Assembly (NCBI GenBank): GCA_002730875.1
Contig: PCBI01000009.1
Coordinates: 1-64,000 of the forward strand
Length of the DNA: 64,000 nt
Reading direction: 5' to 3'
Source of the DNA: Spirochaetaceae bacterium
GTDB taxonomy: Bacteria > Spirochaetota > Leptospiria > Leptospirales > Leptonemataceae
The notes under the pieces were generated by a model. The model did no database searches. It saw only the letters and a program-made list of their open reading frames with translations, and was not told the origin of the DNA. Both the position numbers and the translations under genes were made by a program. Of this stretch, positions 55,085 through 63,806 are shown piece after piece. Within the stretch, counting starts at the first letter, position 1. Each line of letters begins with the position of its first letter.

Positions 55085-56533
55085 ATGATCCGAGAAAGAA
55101 ACCAGAGCGTAAAACTGGGACTGATTGTCCTGGATCTGATCCTGGCCGGGCTTTCTTTTAGCCTGGCGACCATACTGCATTTCTACGTAATCGATCCGGA
55201 AAAACGCGCCTTTGTAAATCCCGACGATCAGGGACTCTTTGCCCCGGCCGGTCTTTTTCCCGACCAATACCCGGTGTTGGCCGCCTATTTCTTTCCAGGA
55301 CTTCTATTTGCCCTTTCGCAGGTAATGGTATTCGTAGTTACGGATATCTATCAGCCCGCCAGGTCCAGGCATCCCGTAAGGGAGACGGTGCTCATTGGCC
55401 GGGGAGTACTGCTCAATCTGATTCTCATACTTGCCTTTCTGTTCTTTTATCGGGGAGCAAGCCTGAGCCGGCTGGTGATCGCATACACGGCGATTCTTGC
55501 GGTAATACTCCACGGTTCAGGTCACTTCCTTTTTCGGCTCTATTTAATGCGGCTCCGGGAGAAAGGCGTCTCTGTACGAAAAATACTGATCGTGGGCAAC
55601 GGCAGCCTGGCTTATCGCTTCTATGAAAAGGTGATGCGAAACCAGATCTACGGCTATCGCGTAATTGGCGTGGTGGGCGCAAAGAAAGACGCCCATCCCA
55701 CTCTGGCGAATCACCTGCTGGGACCTATCAAAGACTTTGAGAAGCTGGCCCGGCAAATCAATCCGGATATCATCGTATACGCGCTTTCGGAAGACCATAA
55801 ACGACTTCAGAAGGTAGTGGAGTTCTGCGATTCGGAAGGCTTCGACTGTCGTATTGTTCCGGACATGGTGGATTTGATCACCAGTCATGCGCGTATCGAA
55901 GATATGGATGGGATGCCCGTGCTTACTTTACGGGATATCCCACTTAAGAACGGCTACAATCGATTCTTGAAACGTGGATTTGACATCGTATTTTCTGGAC
56001 TGGTTATTGTGCTTACCTTTCCCGTATGGCTGGTCCTGGCCCTCCTGGTGAAATTCAGTTCCCCGGGCCCGGTGCTCTTTGCCCAGGACCGGGTAGGCCT
56101 GGACCGAAATCTATTCAAGTGCTACAAGTTTCGCACCATGGTGGTGCAGGACCAGAGCGTATCGGATACCACCTGGGGAGGTCCCACGGATCAGCGAGTC
56201 ACCCGCATTGGGCGATTGCTGCGAAAGACCTCTCTGGATGAGTTGCCCCAGTTCATTAACGTATTTCTGGGAGACATGTCGGTTGTGGGCCCACGCCCCG
56301 AACGTCCGCATTTTGTGCAGCAGTTCAAGACTCGCTACAGCCATTACATGCGAAGACATAGCGTGAAGTCCGGTATCACAGGCTGGGCACAAATTCAAGG
56401 GCTTCGTGGCGATACTTCTATTGAGAAACGGGTGCAGGCAGACATCTATTACATCGAAAACTGGTCCTTCCTGCTGGATATAGTAATCGTACTGCGAACC
56501 GTTCCTTCCTTGATCAGCAATCCCGGGCAGTAG
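55085..56533 (+). CDS. Undecaprenyl-phosphate sugar phosphotransferase (WcaJ type)
   Basis: Starts a surface polysaccharide by placing a sugar-phosphate on undecaprenyl phosphate. Four N-terminal membrane helices are followed by a CoA-binding-like domain (RKILIVGNGSLAYRFYEKVM), a re-entrant membrane helix (KRGFDIVFSGLVIVLTF) and the transferase domain (FSSPGPVLFAQDRVG, CYKFRTMVV, LRKTSLDELPQF, VVGPRPERP, KSGITGWAQIQGLRG). 482 residues is normal. It follows lptD closely, probably in one transcript for surface glycan assembly. Confidence 0.93.
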   Translation: MIRERNQSVKLGLIVLDLILAGLSFSLATILHFYVIDPEKRAFVNPDDQGLFAPAGLFPDQYPVLAAYFFPGLLFALSQVMVFVVTDIYQPARSRHPVRETVLIGRGVLLNLILILAFLFFYRGASLSRLVIAYTAILAVILHGSGHFLFRLYLMRLREKGVSVRKILIVGNGSLAYRFYEKVMRNQIYGYRVIGVVGAKKDAHPTLANHLLGPIKDFEKLARQINPDIIVYALSEDHKRLQKVVEFCDSEGFDCRIVPDMVDLITSHARIEDMDGMPVLTLRDIPLKNGYNRFLKRGFDIVFSGLVIVLTFPVWLVLALLVKFSSPGPVLFAQDRVGLDRNLFKCYKFRTMVVQDQSVSDTTWGGPTDQRVTRIGRLLRKTSLDELPQFINVFLGDMSVVGPRPERPHFVQQFKTRYSHYMRRHSVKSGITGWAQIQGLRGDTSIEKRVQADIYYIENWSFLLDIVIVLRTVPSLISNPGQ

Positions 56534-56544
56534 CAAGACCGCCC

Positions 56545-56563
56545 CGGGCCTTTTGCCGGCCCG
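56545..56563. terminator. Possible terminator hairpin after the sugar transferase gene
   Basis: CGGGCC (56545-56550) pairs with GGCCCG (56558-56563) around TTTTGCC, 12 bases after the stop codon. Only a short, interrupted T stretch (AGTTTGATG) follows, so it would be a weak terminator. Confidence 0.35.
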
Positions 56564-56751
56564 AGTTTGATGATACATTGTACAGCTCTGATTCTGGCTC
56601 GGACACTGGTCCTGGTTCCGGGACGCAGGGCCAGTACCTTTGTAAGATGGTCCTTACCGGGTTCCAGGCTCCCATGGCCCCGTCCAATGTCTTACAGAGA
56701 AACTTCGATCTGTAACAGTCTATACCCAAAACAACTTCACGGAGCGATGGA

Positions 56752-57645
56752 ATGTTTTCATCTGTCCGTTGCATGAGCCGGGCCGCATTGCTGGAACTTC
56801 ATCTGGCCAATCTACTTCTAAGTTGTGCCATTCTGTTTACCCGTTGGATTGACGCTCCGGTCCCTTTTGTCATCGCTTCTCGTTGTCTATTGGCCGGCCT
56901 GGCTCTCTATCTGTTCTTGAAGTTAAAGTTCCGACAAGCTGAGGTCCTGGATCGGCGCGCCACAGGTCTGCTGATTGTTTCCGGGGCTTTGCTGGCGCTC
57001 CACTGGATGACTTTCTTTTATTCCGGTCGGATTTCCACCATAGCGTTGGCCATGGTGGCTATGTACACTTATCCCTTGATGACGGCTCTGGTGGAGCCAT
57101 TTTTGGAAGGTGGCTTTCGTCTGGATGCGTACAAGACCGATCTGCTGCTTGCGCTTCTTGCCACCGCCGGCATTGCATGGATCGGTTTGTCCGCTACGTC
57201 GGTGGATCGGGAAGGACTCCTCTGGGGGTTGCTGTCCGCCGCGCTAATCACGGCAAGAAACCTGATCGTTCGTAGAAAGCTGGCCGCGGTGACGGGATCG
57301 CGAATCATGATGTATCAGGTTCTGGTGGCTGCTCTTCTGCTTTCGCCGCTTCTTGTCTATTTTCCGCTTCAGGGTTACAGGCCGGGTCTCAAGGATCTGC
57401 TTCTCTTGTTGGCTCTTTCGCTGATTGTTACGGCACTGGCCCATACGTTGTACACCCGGGCTCTGCTCAAAATGCCTGCCCGAACCACGGGAATCATCTC
57501 CTCGGTGCAACCATTGTACAGCGCAGTGGCCGCTTTCCTGTTCTTTCAGGAAGTGCCAGGCTGGGCCACCGTTGGCGGAGGGACCCTGGTATTGATTGCG
57601 GCCAGCATAGAGTCCCTTCGCTTCAACCGGAGGCAGGAAACTTGA
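56752..57645 (+). CDS. EamA/DMT-family transporter
   Basis: 297-residue inner-membrane protein with ten predicted helices in two EamA halves (about 15-145 and 165-290; FYSGRISTIALAMVAMYTYP and MPARTTGIISSVQPLYSAVA). Exporters of amino acids, metabolites or lipid-linked sugars belong here; substrate unknown. GGAG lies 7 bases before the ATG. The stop overlaps the next gene by four bases, so the two work together. Confidence 0.9.
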   Translation: MFSSVRCMSRAALLELHLANLLLSCAILFTRWIDAPVPFVIASRCLLAGLALYLFLKLKFRQAEVLDRRATGLLIVSGALLALHWMTFFYSGRISTIALAMVAMYTYPLMTALVEPFLEGGFRLDAYKTDLLLALLATAGIAWIGLSATSVDREGLLWGLLSAALITARNLIVRRKLAAVTGSRIMMYQVLVAALLLSPLLVYFPLQGYRPGLKDLLLLLALSLIVTALAHTLYTRALLKMPARTTGIISSVQPLYSAVAAFLFFQEVPGWATVGGGTLVLIAASIESLRFNRRQET

Positions 57646-59372
57646 AACCTATTTACATGGTGGATGCCAGCGCGCCTTTTTTTGTGCGGCATCGAAAGGA
57701 GCTCGAGAAGGATCGGGAGAAAAGCATTAACTGGTCCAAGGCGCCCACACATGCGATGATGCATAATGGTCGGGTGAAGCGCAAGGCCCACAAGAAGGTG
57801 CGAGAAAGCTTTTCTGTGTATGTAAAGCGTGTGGCCCGACTGGGCTATAATGCAGTGAGTATCGATGAAGCGGCCTATCTGATGTATCCGGAGAATCCCG
57901 ATGAACTGCTCCGGAAGAACATAGACAAATACCGCAAGTATTACCGCCGGCTTTTTCGCATAGCGTTGGATCAGGGGCTAACCCCTTACATCACTGCCGA
58001 TATCTGGTACAGCTCCCATATCCCCCACGGTGGCGCTGCCGGGAGGGACGGGCACAAACTCTATTTGCACATTGCTCAATGTCTGGATTCCCTGCTGGAG
58101 GATTTTCCGGAACTCGGGGGCATCATCATCCGGATCGGCGAATCCGATGGAGTGGACGTGAACAGTCCTTTTCGCAGTCGGCTGGCTGTGAAAAAGGAAA
58201 AGCAACTACGTTCGCTTCTGGAGGCTCTTGTTCCGATTTTTGAAAACAAGAAGAGGATGTTGATTCTCAGAACCTGGACTCTGGGCGCCGGAAGCGTGGG
58301 CGATCTTCTCTGGAATCGCAAAACCCTGATGAAGTGTCTGCCAGGGTCGGCTCTTGGAAGCCCCTGCTTTCTGCTTTCCTACAAATACTCGGCTTCGGAC
58401 TTCATTCGCTATCAGAAGCTCAATCCGTATGCATTGAACAGCCCGGCGCCGTTCCTGCTCGAGCTTCAGGCGCGGCGAGAATACGAAGGCTTCGGCGAAT
58501 TTCCCTGCTTCGTGGGCTTTGACTATGCCAGGTATGCAGATCAATTAAGGAATAACCCGCAACTTCGGGGAATCCATGTTTGGTGTCAGACCGGCGGTTG
58601 GTCCAGGTTCCGCAACTTTAGCTTCATGAAGCGCGGCTCTTACTGGAATGAATTGAACACCGCGGTATCCTTGCTGGTTTTCAAAAACCAGGGAAACCTG
58701 TATCGCGCGCTGGAGAAGTCCGGATTCCAGGGCAAAGACCTGGGTCGAATGCTTCGGTTTCTGGAGCTCTCCGACGAACTGATCAAAAACGTACTGTATA
58801 TCCCCGGTTTTGCTCGAAAAACCCTGTTTTTGAATCGGTCGCGCATTCCGGCGCTCATTCATGTTTTGTGGGACCGAATTACTGTGACCTCTTTGCTTTC
58901 GGAACTGGTCTTGCGATACAGCAATCCGGAAGGGGACTGGCAGGCTTCAAGGACCGCCCTGGATGGGTTATCGGAGATGCAGACTCTGGGAAGAAAACTG
59001 GGTCTCGACTATGACGCCCGCTTTCACAAAGATACCATGGAGTTGTTTCATCTGGCCGCCGGCGCCCTTCTGTTTCCGAACAGTTCCCAATTGCGGCAGG
59101 ATTTGGCCAACAAATGCGATTACTACGAAAAGAAATATCCGGATTCTTACAGGACCCGGATTCGCATGGATCGTTCCCCGGTTTCGCGTTTACCTGTGCG
59201 GTGGCTCTTTTCGCTTCTGATACGGGAGCGGGAGGCCTACCGCATCCGGGACCGTGTATTGTTTTCGGTAATGGGACCGGTGGTGGTGCATCTCATACTT
59301 CCGTTGTTTCGCCGCTATTTACCCGAGACCCTGGATCATCAATCCATGCCTTTGAAGGATTTGATCGGTTGA
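57642..59372 (+). CDS. GH67-like TIM-barrel protein
   Basis: 576 residues, cytoplasmic, no signal. The segment FLLELQARREYEGFGEFPCF (near residue 270) and GGIIIRIGESDGVD (near 162) resemble alpha-glucuronidase (GH67) and related barrels, and SVYVKRVARLGYNAVSIDEA near 58 fits an early barrel strand. The match is by eye and partial; the GH67 N-terminal domain is missing. The last 60 residues are hydrophobic and basic (SPVSRLPVRWLFSLLIRERE, VMGPVVVHLILPLF) and may sit on the membrane. Translationally coupled to the EamA transporter. Confidence 0.55.
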   Translation: MKPIYMVDASAPFFVRHRKELEKDREKSINWSKAPTHAMMHNGRVKRKAHKKVRESFSVYVKRVARLGYNAVSIDEAAYLMYPENPDELLRKNIDKYRKYYRRLFRIALDQGLTPYITADIWYSSHIPHGGAAGRDGHKLYLHIAQCLDSLLEDFPELGGIIIRIGESDGVDVNSPFRSRLAVKKEKQLRSLLEALVPIFENKKRMLILRTWTLGAGSVGDLLWNRKTLMKCLPGSALGSPCFLLSYKYSASDFIRYQKLNPYALNSPAPFLLELQARREYEGFGEFPCFVGFDYARYADQLRNNPQLRGIHVWCQTGGWSRFRNFSFMKRGSYWNELNTAVSLLVFKNQGNLYRALEKSGFQGKDLGRMLRFLELSDELIKNVLYIPGFARKTLFLNRSRIPALIHVLWDRITVTSLLSELVLRYSNPEGDWQASRTALDGLSEMQTLGRKLGLDYDARFHKDTMELFHLAAGALLFPNSSQLRQDLANKCDYYEKKYPDSYRTRIRMDRSPVSRLPVRWLFSLLIREREAYRIRDRVLFSVMGPVVVHLILPLFRRYLPETLDHQSMPLKDLIG

Positions 59373-59423
59373 CCGACCGTCTTTGGAAGAGTATGCATCG
59401 TCCCATGCTCCGGTGTTGGCCGA

Positions 59424-59470
59424 CGTTGGCCGTCGTTCGTAAGCGTTGGCCGCCGTTCGTAAGCGTTGCC
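59424..59470. repeat. 20-bp tandem repeat between convergent genes
   Basis: CGTTGGCCGTCGTTCGTAAG (59424-59443) and CGTTGGCCGCCGTTCGTAAG (59444-59463), then CGTTGCC. A partial unit precedes at 59415. It fills part of the 166-base gap between convergent genes. Confidence 0.85.
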
Positions 59471-59538
59471 AGGAACTGGTTTTCGATGCGCCTTTTGCTG
59501 CCATTGAGCCAGCAGCAAACGTTTCTCCGGTCCGCCGG

Positions 59539-60183
59539 TCAGAACTGTACCACCCAGGTATGTCCAAAAGAGAGGCCGGGGGAGTTCCGACCAGCGCTCT
59601 GGATCTCAAGTTTTTTCAGATTCTGTTCCTGCAATTCCTGTTGAATCCGATAGCCCTGAAAAAGACCCGCGCCCATTAGACCCAGGTGTAGAGCGATAGA
59701 AATATGCGAATAGTTCTGAGCGCGGCCCGAGCGATTTTCCATCTCCTGGCTGCTGAGAAAATCGCCGCTGTAAGGATCTGCGTATTGCAGACCGGGTCCA
59801 TAGTAAGCATCGCCCAGACGGGCGGCCCGTGCCGCGCTGGCATAGTTAACGTGTCGAACGTGGAAGTAATAGGCGCCATACAGGGTAAGCAGTCGACCCG
59901 CCATCAATAGTCCGGCGCTCAGATAGGATTCATTTCTAAATGCATTGTAGCCGGGTAGAACAACCTCCGGCCATATTGAGTGTGGCTCGCCGGCCCGGAC
60001 CTTCTCCGGTAGAAGGATAGTAAGTGCCAGAATGGACGCCAGGGCGGCCACCAGAGCCCTGTGCCGGAGCTTCGGCGTAGGGATGCGGACCGAGGCATCC
60101 CAGGACTTGCTTGCCTGACCGCCAGGGGAATGGGCGGCGGGTTCTGTTCGGTGCGCCCCTTGTGTACTGCACCATCGCTTCAT
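59539..60183 (-). CDS. Exported or membrane protein of unknown function
   Basis: 214 residues. A hydrophobic segment (ALVAALASILALTILLP) ends in VRAGEP after a 40-residue basic start, suggesting a signal peptide with a mis-set or long N-terminus. Two further hydrophobic stretches (LLMAGRLLTLYGAYYF; HISIALHLGLMGAGLF) and a final WVVQF fit either a small membrane protein or a barrel. No family recognised. Starts directly after the stop of the lipoprotein gene upstream. Confidence 0.68.
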   Translation of the reverse strand: MKRWCSTQGAHRTEPAAHSPGGQASKSWDASVRIPTPKLRHRALVAALASILALTILLPEKVRAGEPHSIWPEVVLPGYNAFRNESYLSAGLLMAGRLLTLYGAYYFHVRHVNYASAARAARLGDAYYGPGLQYADPYSGDFLSSQEMENRSGRAQNYSHISIALHLGLMGAGLFQGYRIQQELQEQNLKKLEIQSAGRNSPGLSFGHTWVVQF

Positions 60184-60717
60184 TTACAGGCTGAGCTCCG
60201 CGAAATTGCTGGGCAGACTCTCGGAGCCGCTTTCGTAGGCGGTTACCGCGAAGTAGACGGTGCCGTTAAAGGGATCTGAAGAAACAGAATAATAGGTGCG
60301 GGAAGTAGACGCCAGTCGGTAGCGATCCTGGTAGATGTTGGCCGGCGGACTGCTCAGAAAAAAATACACTCGGTAGTCGTTCCAGATAATGCCGGTATCG
60401 GGATCCACGGAGGCCTGCCATTGAAGTAGAATGCTGCGCGAGGCAAGATCGTAGTCCACGGTGAGGTTGCCTGGCGCCGAGGGTCGATTCAGACCGGCAA
60501 TCAAGGCCGGACTGAGTAAATAGTAGGTCTCATCCACGGGAGCCGCCTTCTGGCATTGTATATTGCAAAGCGCAAGAAGACAGCCCAGCAGTAGCGTAAA
60601 GCCAGCCCTTACGCCCGAAGTGGCTCGAGGGCGCTCGCCAGGCCCTGGCCGGGGCGATGAAAGACCGTGTAAACCCGGTGCCGAAGCTGGAAAATCCGGA
60701 ATGCATCTGCCTTCCAT
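60184..60717 (-). CDS. Putative lipoprotein with a fibronectin-III-like domain
   Basis: 177 residues. The signal AGFTLLLGCLLALCNIQC gives a lipobox Cys55, again after a long polar N-terminus. The mature part looks like one FN3 fold: PGNLTVDYDLASRSILLQWQ, then WNDYRVYFFLSS and VYFAVTAYESGS. FN3 units in lipoproteins usually bind protein or glycan. It is between two other exported-protein genes on the same strand, spaced 0 and 5 bases. Confidence 0.75.
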   Translation of the reverse strand: MEGRCIPDFPASAPGLHGLSSPRPGPGERPRATSGVRAGFTLLLGCLLALCNIQCQKAAPVDETYYLLSPALIAGLNRPSAPGNLTVDYDLASRSILLQWQASVDPDTGIIWNDYRVYFFLSSPPANIYQDRYRLASTSRTYYSVSSDPFNGTVYFAVTAYESGSESLPSNFAELSL

Positions 60718-60722
60718 AAGAG

Positions 60723-61286
60723 CTATCTCGCAGACGAGGGAAATCTGGAAAGCTGGTTTTTCAGGTTGTTTTCAATGTCAGTGTTATCCGGGCATTGCCG
60801 ATGGGCTTCCCAGAGCAACTCCAGCGCCCGGCCGTTTTGACCCTGCAGTAGCTCCAACAGTCCCTGGTTGTTGCTCAGAAAGCAGGGCGAATCATCCGCT
60901 GTGGCCCCAGGATTTGTCTGGAACAGCAAAGCCCGGGCCCCCGAGTAGTCGCCCTCCAGAGCCAGGGAAACAGCCTTCTGCCGGGACGCTTCAGTCCCGT
61001 CGCTGGTAAGAAAGTAGAACGAATGGTAGCAATCCTGGCAGCCAGATTCGTCCTTCAGCTGAAATCCGGTCCGATTAACGCAGCCGATCAGACTTAGCGC
61101 CAGCACAGCAATAATCGTTGCTGTGCTGCGTTTCCTTTTCCTGACCCGGGAGACTATAAAGTTGTTGCCTCTTGATACCCCTACCAGGTATATGTATAAA
61201 TCGGCACGGAGCGATGAAAGCAGGCCTCCGAGGGACGCTTTCCATTGTAAAGGCCGATAAAATAAGGATTGTGCAATCATAGACAA
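60723..61286 (-). CDS. Putative lipoprotein with TPR-like helices
   Basis: 187 residues in the open frame. The real start is unclear: the lipobox LIG-C is at residue 69, preceded by a basic, hydrophobic signal (RKRKRSTATIIAVLALSLIG), but no ATG/GTG/TTG lies just ahead of it. The mature part is helical with a TPR-like pattern (RQKAVSLALEGDYSGARALL; NNQGLLELLQGQNGRALELL, then WEAHRQCPDN). First gene of a three-gene exported-protein set. Confidence 0.7.
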   Translation of the reverse strand: MSMIAQSLFYRPLQWKASLGGLLSSLRADLYIYLVGVSRGNNFIVSRVRKRKRSTATIIAVLALSLIGCVNRTGFQLKDESGCQDCYHSFYFLTSDGTEASRQKAVSLALEGDYSGARALLFQTNPGATADDSPCFLSNNQGLLELLQGQNGRALELLWEAHRQCPDNTDIENNLKNQLSRFPSSAR

Positions 61287-61304
61287 TTCTGGAATTGGTG
61301 GGAC

Positions 61305-61568
61305 ATGGGCCGAATTGCAGTAATCGTACTTCTCAGCATCTTTGCTTTCTCTGCCGGGCAGTGCAAGAAAGATCCGGATGCCACGCAGGAAGCCTTGATC
61401 GAATATCTGGTTCTGTGCCCGAATGGAATCGATGCCTGCTATGATGCCTGTAGCACCACTACCGGCTATCCGGGGGACGGTTCAGATTTCCGCGCTTTTC
61501 AGACCTGCACGGCCGAATGCGATGCCCGTTGCAGCACATCGGCTCTTTTTCTTTCCATTTCCAATTAA
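61305..61568 (+). CDS. Small cysteine-rich lipoprotein
   Basis: 87 residues. Signal peptide MGRIAVIVLLSIFAFSAGQC with lipobox Cys20. The mature 67 residues hold six cysteines in paired patterns (LCPNGIDACYDACS, TCTAECDARCS), likely disulfide-bonded. No family recognised. Divergent from the TPR lipoprotein with about 20 bases between starts. Start at 61305 fits the signal better than the upstream TTG. Confidence 0.72.
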   Translation: MGRIAVIVLLSIFAFSAGQCKKDPDATQEALIEYLVLCPNGIDACYDACSTTTGYPGDGSDFRAFQTCTAECDARCSTSALFLSISN

Positions 61569-61635
61569 AATCCCGGCGGAGCCTGAATCCAGGCGCCCCG
61601 GTAGCATTCCGTTCGAAGAAAATCGGCCTGGAGCA

Positions 61636-63591
61636 TCAAGGTCGTCTCTTTTGCAGTTCGGTAATCTCGGCGTTCAAATCCCCCAACGAATAGTACACAT
61701 CCGGTAGCTGTTCATCATAGGTTGCTTTGTCCTGTAACGCAAGTGTCTGGAAACGCATCAATCCCTGTCGCAACCGCTCTCGCAACTCCTCTTTTTTCTG
61801 ATCGCTTACCCGCAAATAGGGGACCTGGTTCCACGCTCGAATAATGAACATCCGCACTTCGATGTAGGTTCTCTGTCGCTGGAGCGTAGGAATTCTGAAG
61901 AAGATGCCCTCTGTCTGAACAAGGCCCAGGAATTGAACCAGGTTTCGATTGGCCTGAGCCATATGAAACTGGCTTTCGGAACTGAATCGGGCATTCTGCG
62001 AAACCCAGAGATAACAGGGAAGTACGGTAAAAATCAGCGCTCGGCGAAGCCACAGGAATTGATAGGGCTCCTCTCGCACGAAAATGCGAAGATAGAGATA
62101 GATATGCAGAGGTCCCTGGTAGAAAGAAAAAAGATCCCAGTCCGCTGGAAATCCGATCACCGGATTCCAGATGAAGCTATGGCCAAGCATGGACAGCGCG
62201 CTAATGAGCGCAAAGCTTTCTGATGGATACTTCCGGGTATGCTTCCAGGCCGAGGCGAGCAAACGGGCAAGCCTTTCGCCTATGATCCCGGTTCCCGATT
62301 TCGATTGCGATCTTTCGGTGGGATCGCCGACATTCTCGGTTCCGAAGCTTTCGCTTTTCGCAGATTCCGGGACAGGCTCATTGTTGGCGTTGTTTGCGGA
62401 TGTGCTGGTACGCGAATCCGTCGCGTTCTTTTCGGCCACGTTCGCCCTGGAAGAGAAGCGCACAGAAAGAGACCGAAGAGATTTCACCAGGTTCTGCAAA
62501 AGTGTAGCCGGCCCGGGAAACCATACACTACTCATTCCAATCAGAGCGGGCGCTACCAGAACGGCTACGTTCAATCCTTCCTTTAGATGATGAATCGAAA
62601 TCAGTCGGCTTAGCGGATAAATGGCCGGCCTGAAGGCGAAGGATTTATGTAGCTCAATGGGGTTTGCGATGACAAAGAAGAAATAATACCAGACAATTCC
62701 AAGTGTAACCAGGGCCACCGCGCTGGCTCGCAACGATAGTTTCAGAAAGGCCTGCCAGTCGGGTTTACCGGACCGCACAGAGAGAACAATGACCAGAAAG
62801 ACCAATGCCGGAAGCGAAAAAACCAGAATCATATGATGGGCGGCGCCCAGAGCGGCAAAGAACGCCGGAATCTCCGGATATACGGGTCGGTGTGCCTTCC
62901 AGCGTTCCAGCTGTACGATTCCGGTTACAACAGTAAGAAAAAGAAAGAAGGATGCGAAGCTGTAGTTCTCCACGTAGCCTGCATAGAGTTGCAGAGCGGG
63001 CACAAAGAACAGGAGCGCGAAGGCCGCCAATCGTCGGTTCCATCTGAGGCGATCGGTGATTAGAAATATGGCAAGGCCATGCAGAGTTCCGGCCAGGCAG
63101 CTGATCAGGCCAATGGAGTCGGCCGCAGACATGCCGGTGGCCTGGTTCAGCCATAGAAAGGCTCGCGACCGCCAGAACAGGGCCAGGATTTCATCGAACG
63201 TTCCCAGATACCCGAGCTGAATCGCATGAGCCGGCAAATGCTCCAGCAGAAGCAGGCTGTCGCCCAGACCTTCCGGAGGCGGCAAAAACCGTCGCATGCG
63301 GATCACCCATAGAAAATAGAAGAGCAGGGGGCCCAGTACAGGAGTCCAGAGCAGGCTTCGCAAGGTCGGCCGTGTAAACGGGAAGCGGTGCGGGTAGGGA
63401 CTGGCCGTGAGGCTTTCCAGCTTCTTTACAAATGGCAGGTGCCGCAGATAGGGTTCGAACGGAAATACCAGCGGTAGCAGCATGAGAATGAGCGCGCCAT
63501 GACCGTGGTAGTGCTTTAAACCGAATCCCAGGTGACCGGGCGTTGTGAGAGAGAGGGCTGCCAGAAACAGAAGAAAAAGAAATGGGATCAT
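61636..63591 (-). CDS. Large polytopic membrane protein, possibly GT-C-like
   Basis: 651 residues with about 11-13 membrane helices. It resembles GT-C-type glycosyltransferases only loosely, in having many helices, an aromatic FYFLWVIRMRRF region and FPADWDLFSF, which recalls acidic active-site loops. A Ser/Asn/Thr-rich hydrophilic loop (about 375-435) and a soluble helical C-terminus (about 560-651) flank the last helices. Function is not proven. It is coupled by four bases to the small gene before it. Confidence 0.75.
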   Translation of the reverse strand: MIPFLFLLFLAALSLTTPGHLGFGLKHYHGHGALILMLLPLVFPFEPYLRHLPFVKKLESLTASPYPHRFPFTRPTLRSLLWTPVLGPLLFYFLWVIRMRRFLPPPEGLGDSLLLLEHLPAHAIQLGYLGTFDEILALFWRSRAFLWLNQATGMSAADSIGLISCLAGTLHGLAIFLITDRLRWNRRLAAFALLFFVPALQLYAGYVENYSFASFFLFLTVVTGIVQLERWKAHRPVYPEIPAFFAALGAAHHMILVFSLPALVFLVIVLSVRSGKPDWQAFLKLSLRASAVALVTLGIVWYYFFFVIANPIELHKSFAFRPAIYPLSRLISIHHLKEGLNVAVLVAPALIGMSSVWFPGPATLLQNLVKSLRSLSVRFSSRANVAEKNATDSRTSTSANNANNEPVPESAKSESFGTENVGDPTERSQSKSGTGIIGERLARLLASAWKHTRKYPSESFALISALSMLGHSFIWNPVIGFPADWDLFSFYQGPLHIYLYLRIFVREEPYQFLWLRRALIFTVLPCYLWVSQNARFSSESQFHMAQANRNLVQFLGLVQTEGIFFRIPTLQRQRTYIEVRMFIIRAWNQVPYLRVSDQKKEELRERLRQGLMRFQTLALQDKATYDEQLPDVYYSLGDLNAEITELQKRRP

Positions 63592-63806
63592 TCGTGGGGA
63601 GACTCCAGGCTTACAGGAGGATTGTTTTCCAGGAAGCGCGTCCGGCGGTCGTTCCAGTCCTTTTCAAAGCCCATCATAATCTTTCGCGCAGGCCAGCTCT
63701 CCAGAAGTTCGCGCATTCTTCGGTTCTGCTCCAGCAAAGTCTCTACGGTTTGTCGACTAATCCTGCGACCGCCAGCCGCCTGGCTTTCTGTTTCTGAGTT
63801 ATTCAT
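63588..63806 (-). CDS. Small charged protein of unknown function
   Basis: 72 residues from the ATG at 63806, with GGGAG about 9 bases upstream. The centre is helical and charged (RQTVETLLEQNRRMRELLES). The frame is open further upstream, but that part overlaps the trmB-like gene in a different frame and is not credible. Overlaps its neighbours by 8 and 4 bases, so it belongs to one operon. Confidence 0.65.
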   Translation of the reverse strand: MNNSETESQAAGGRRISRQTVETLLEQNRRMRELLESWPARKIMMGFEKDWNDRRTRFLENNPPVSLESPHE

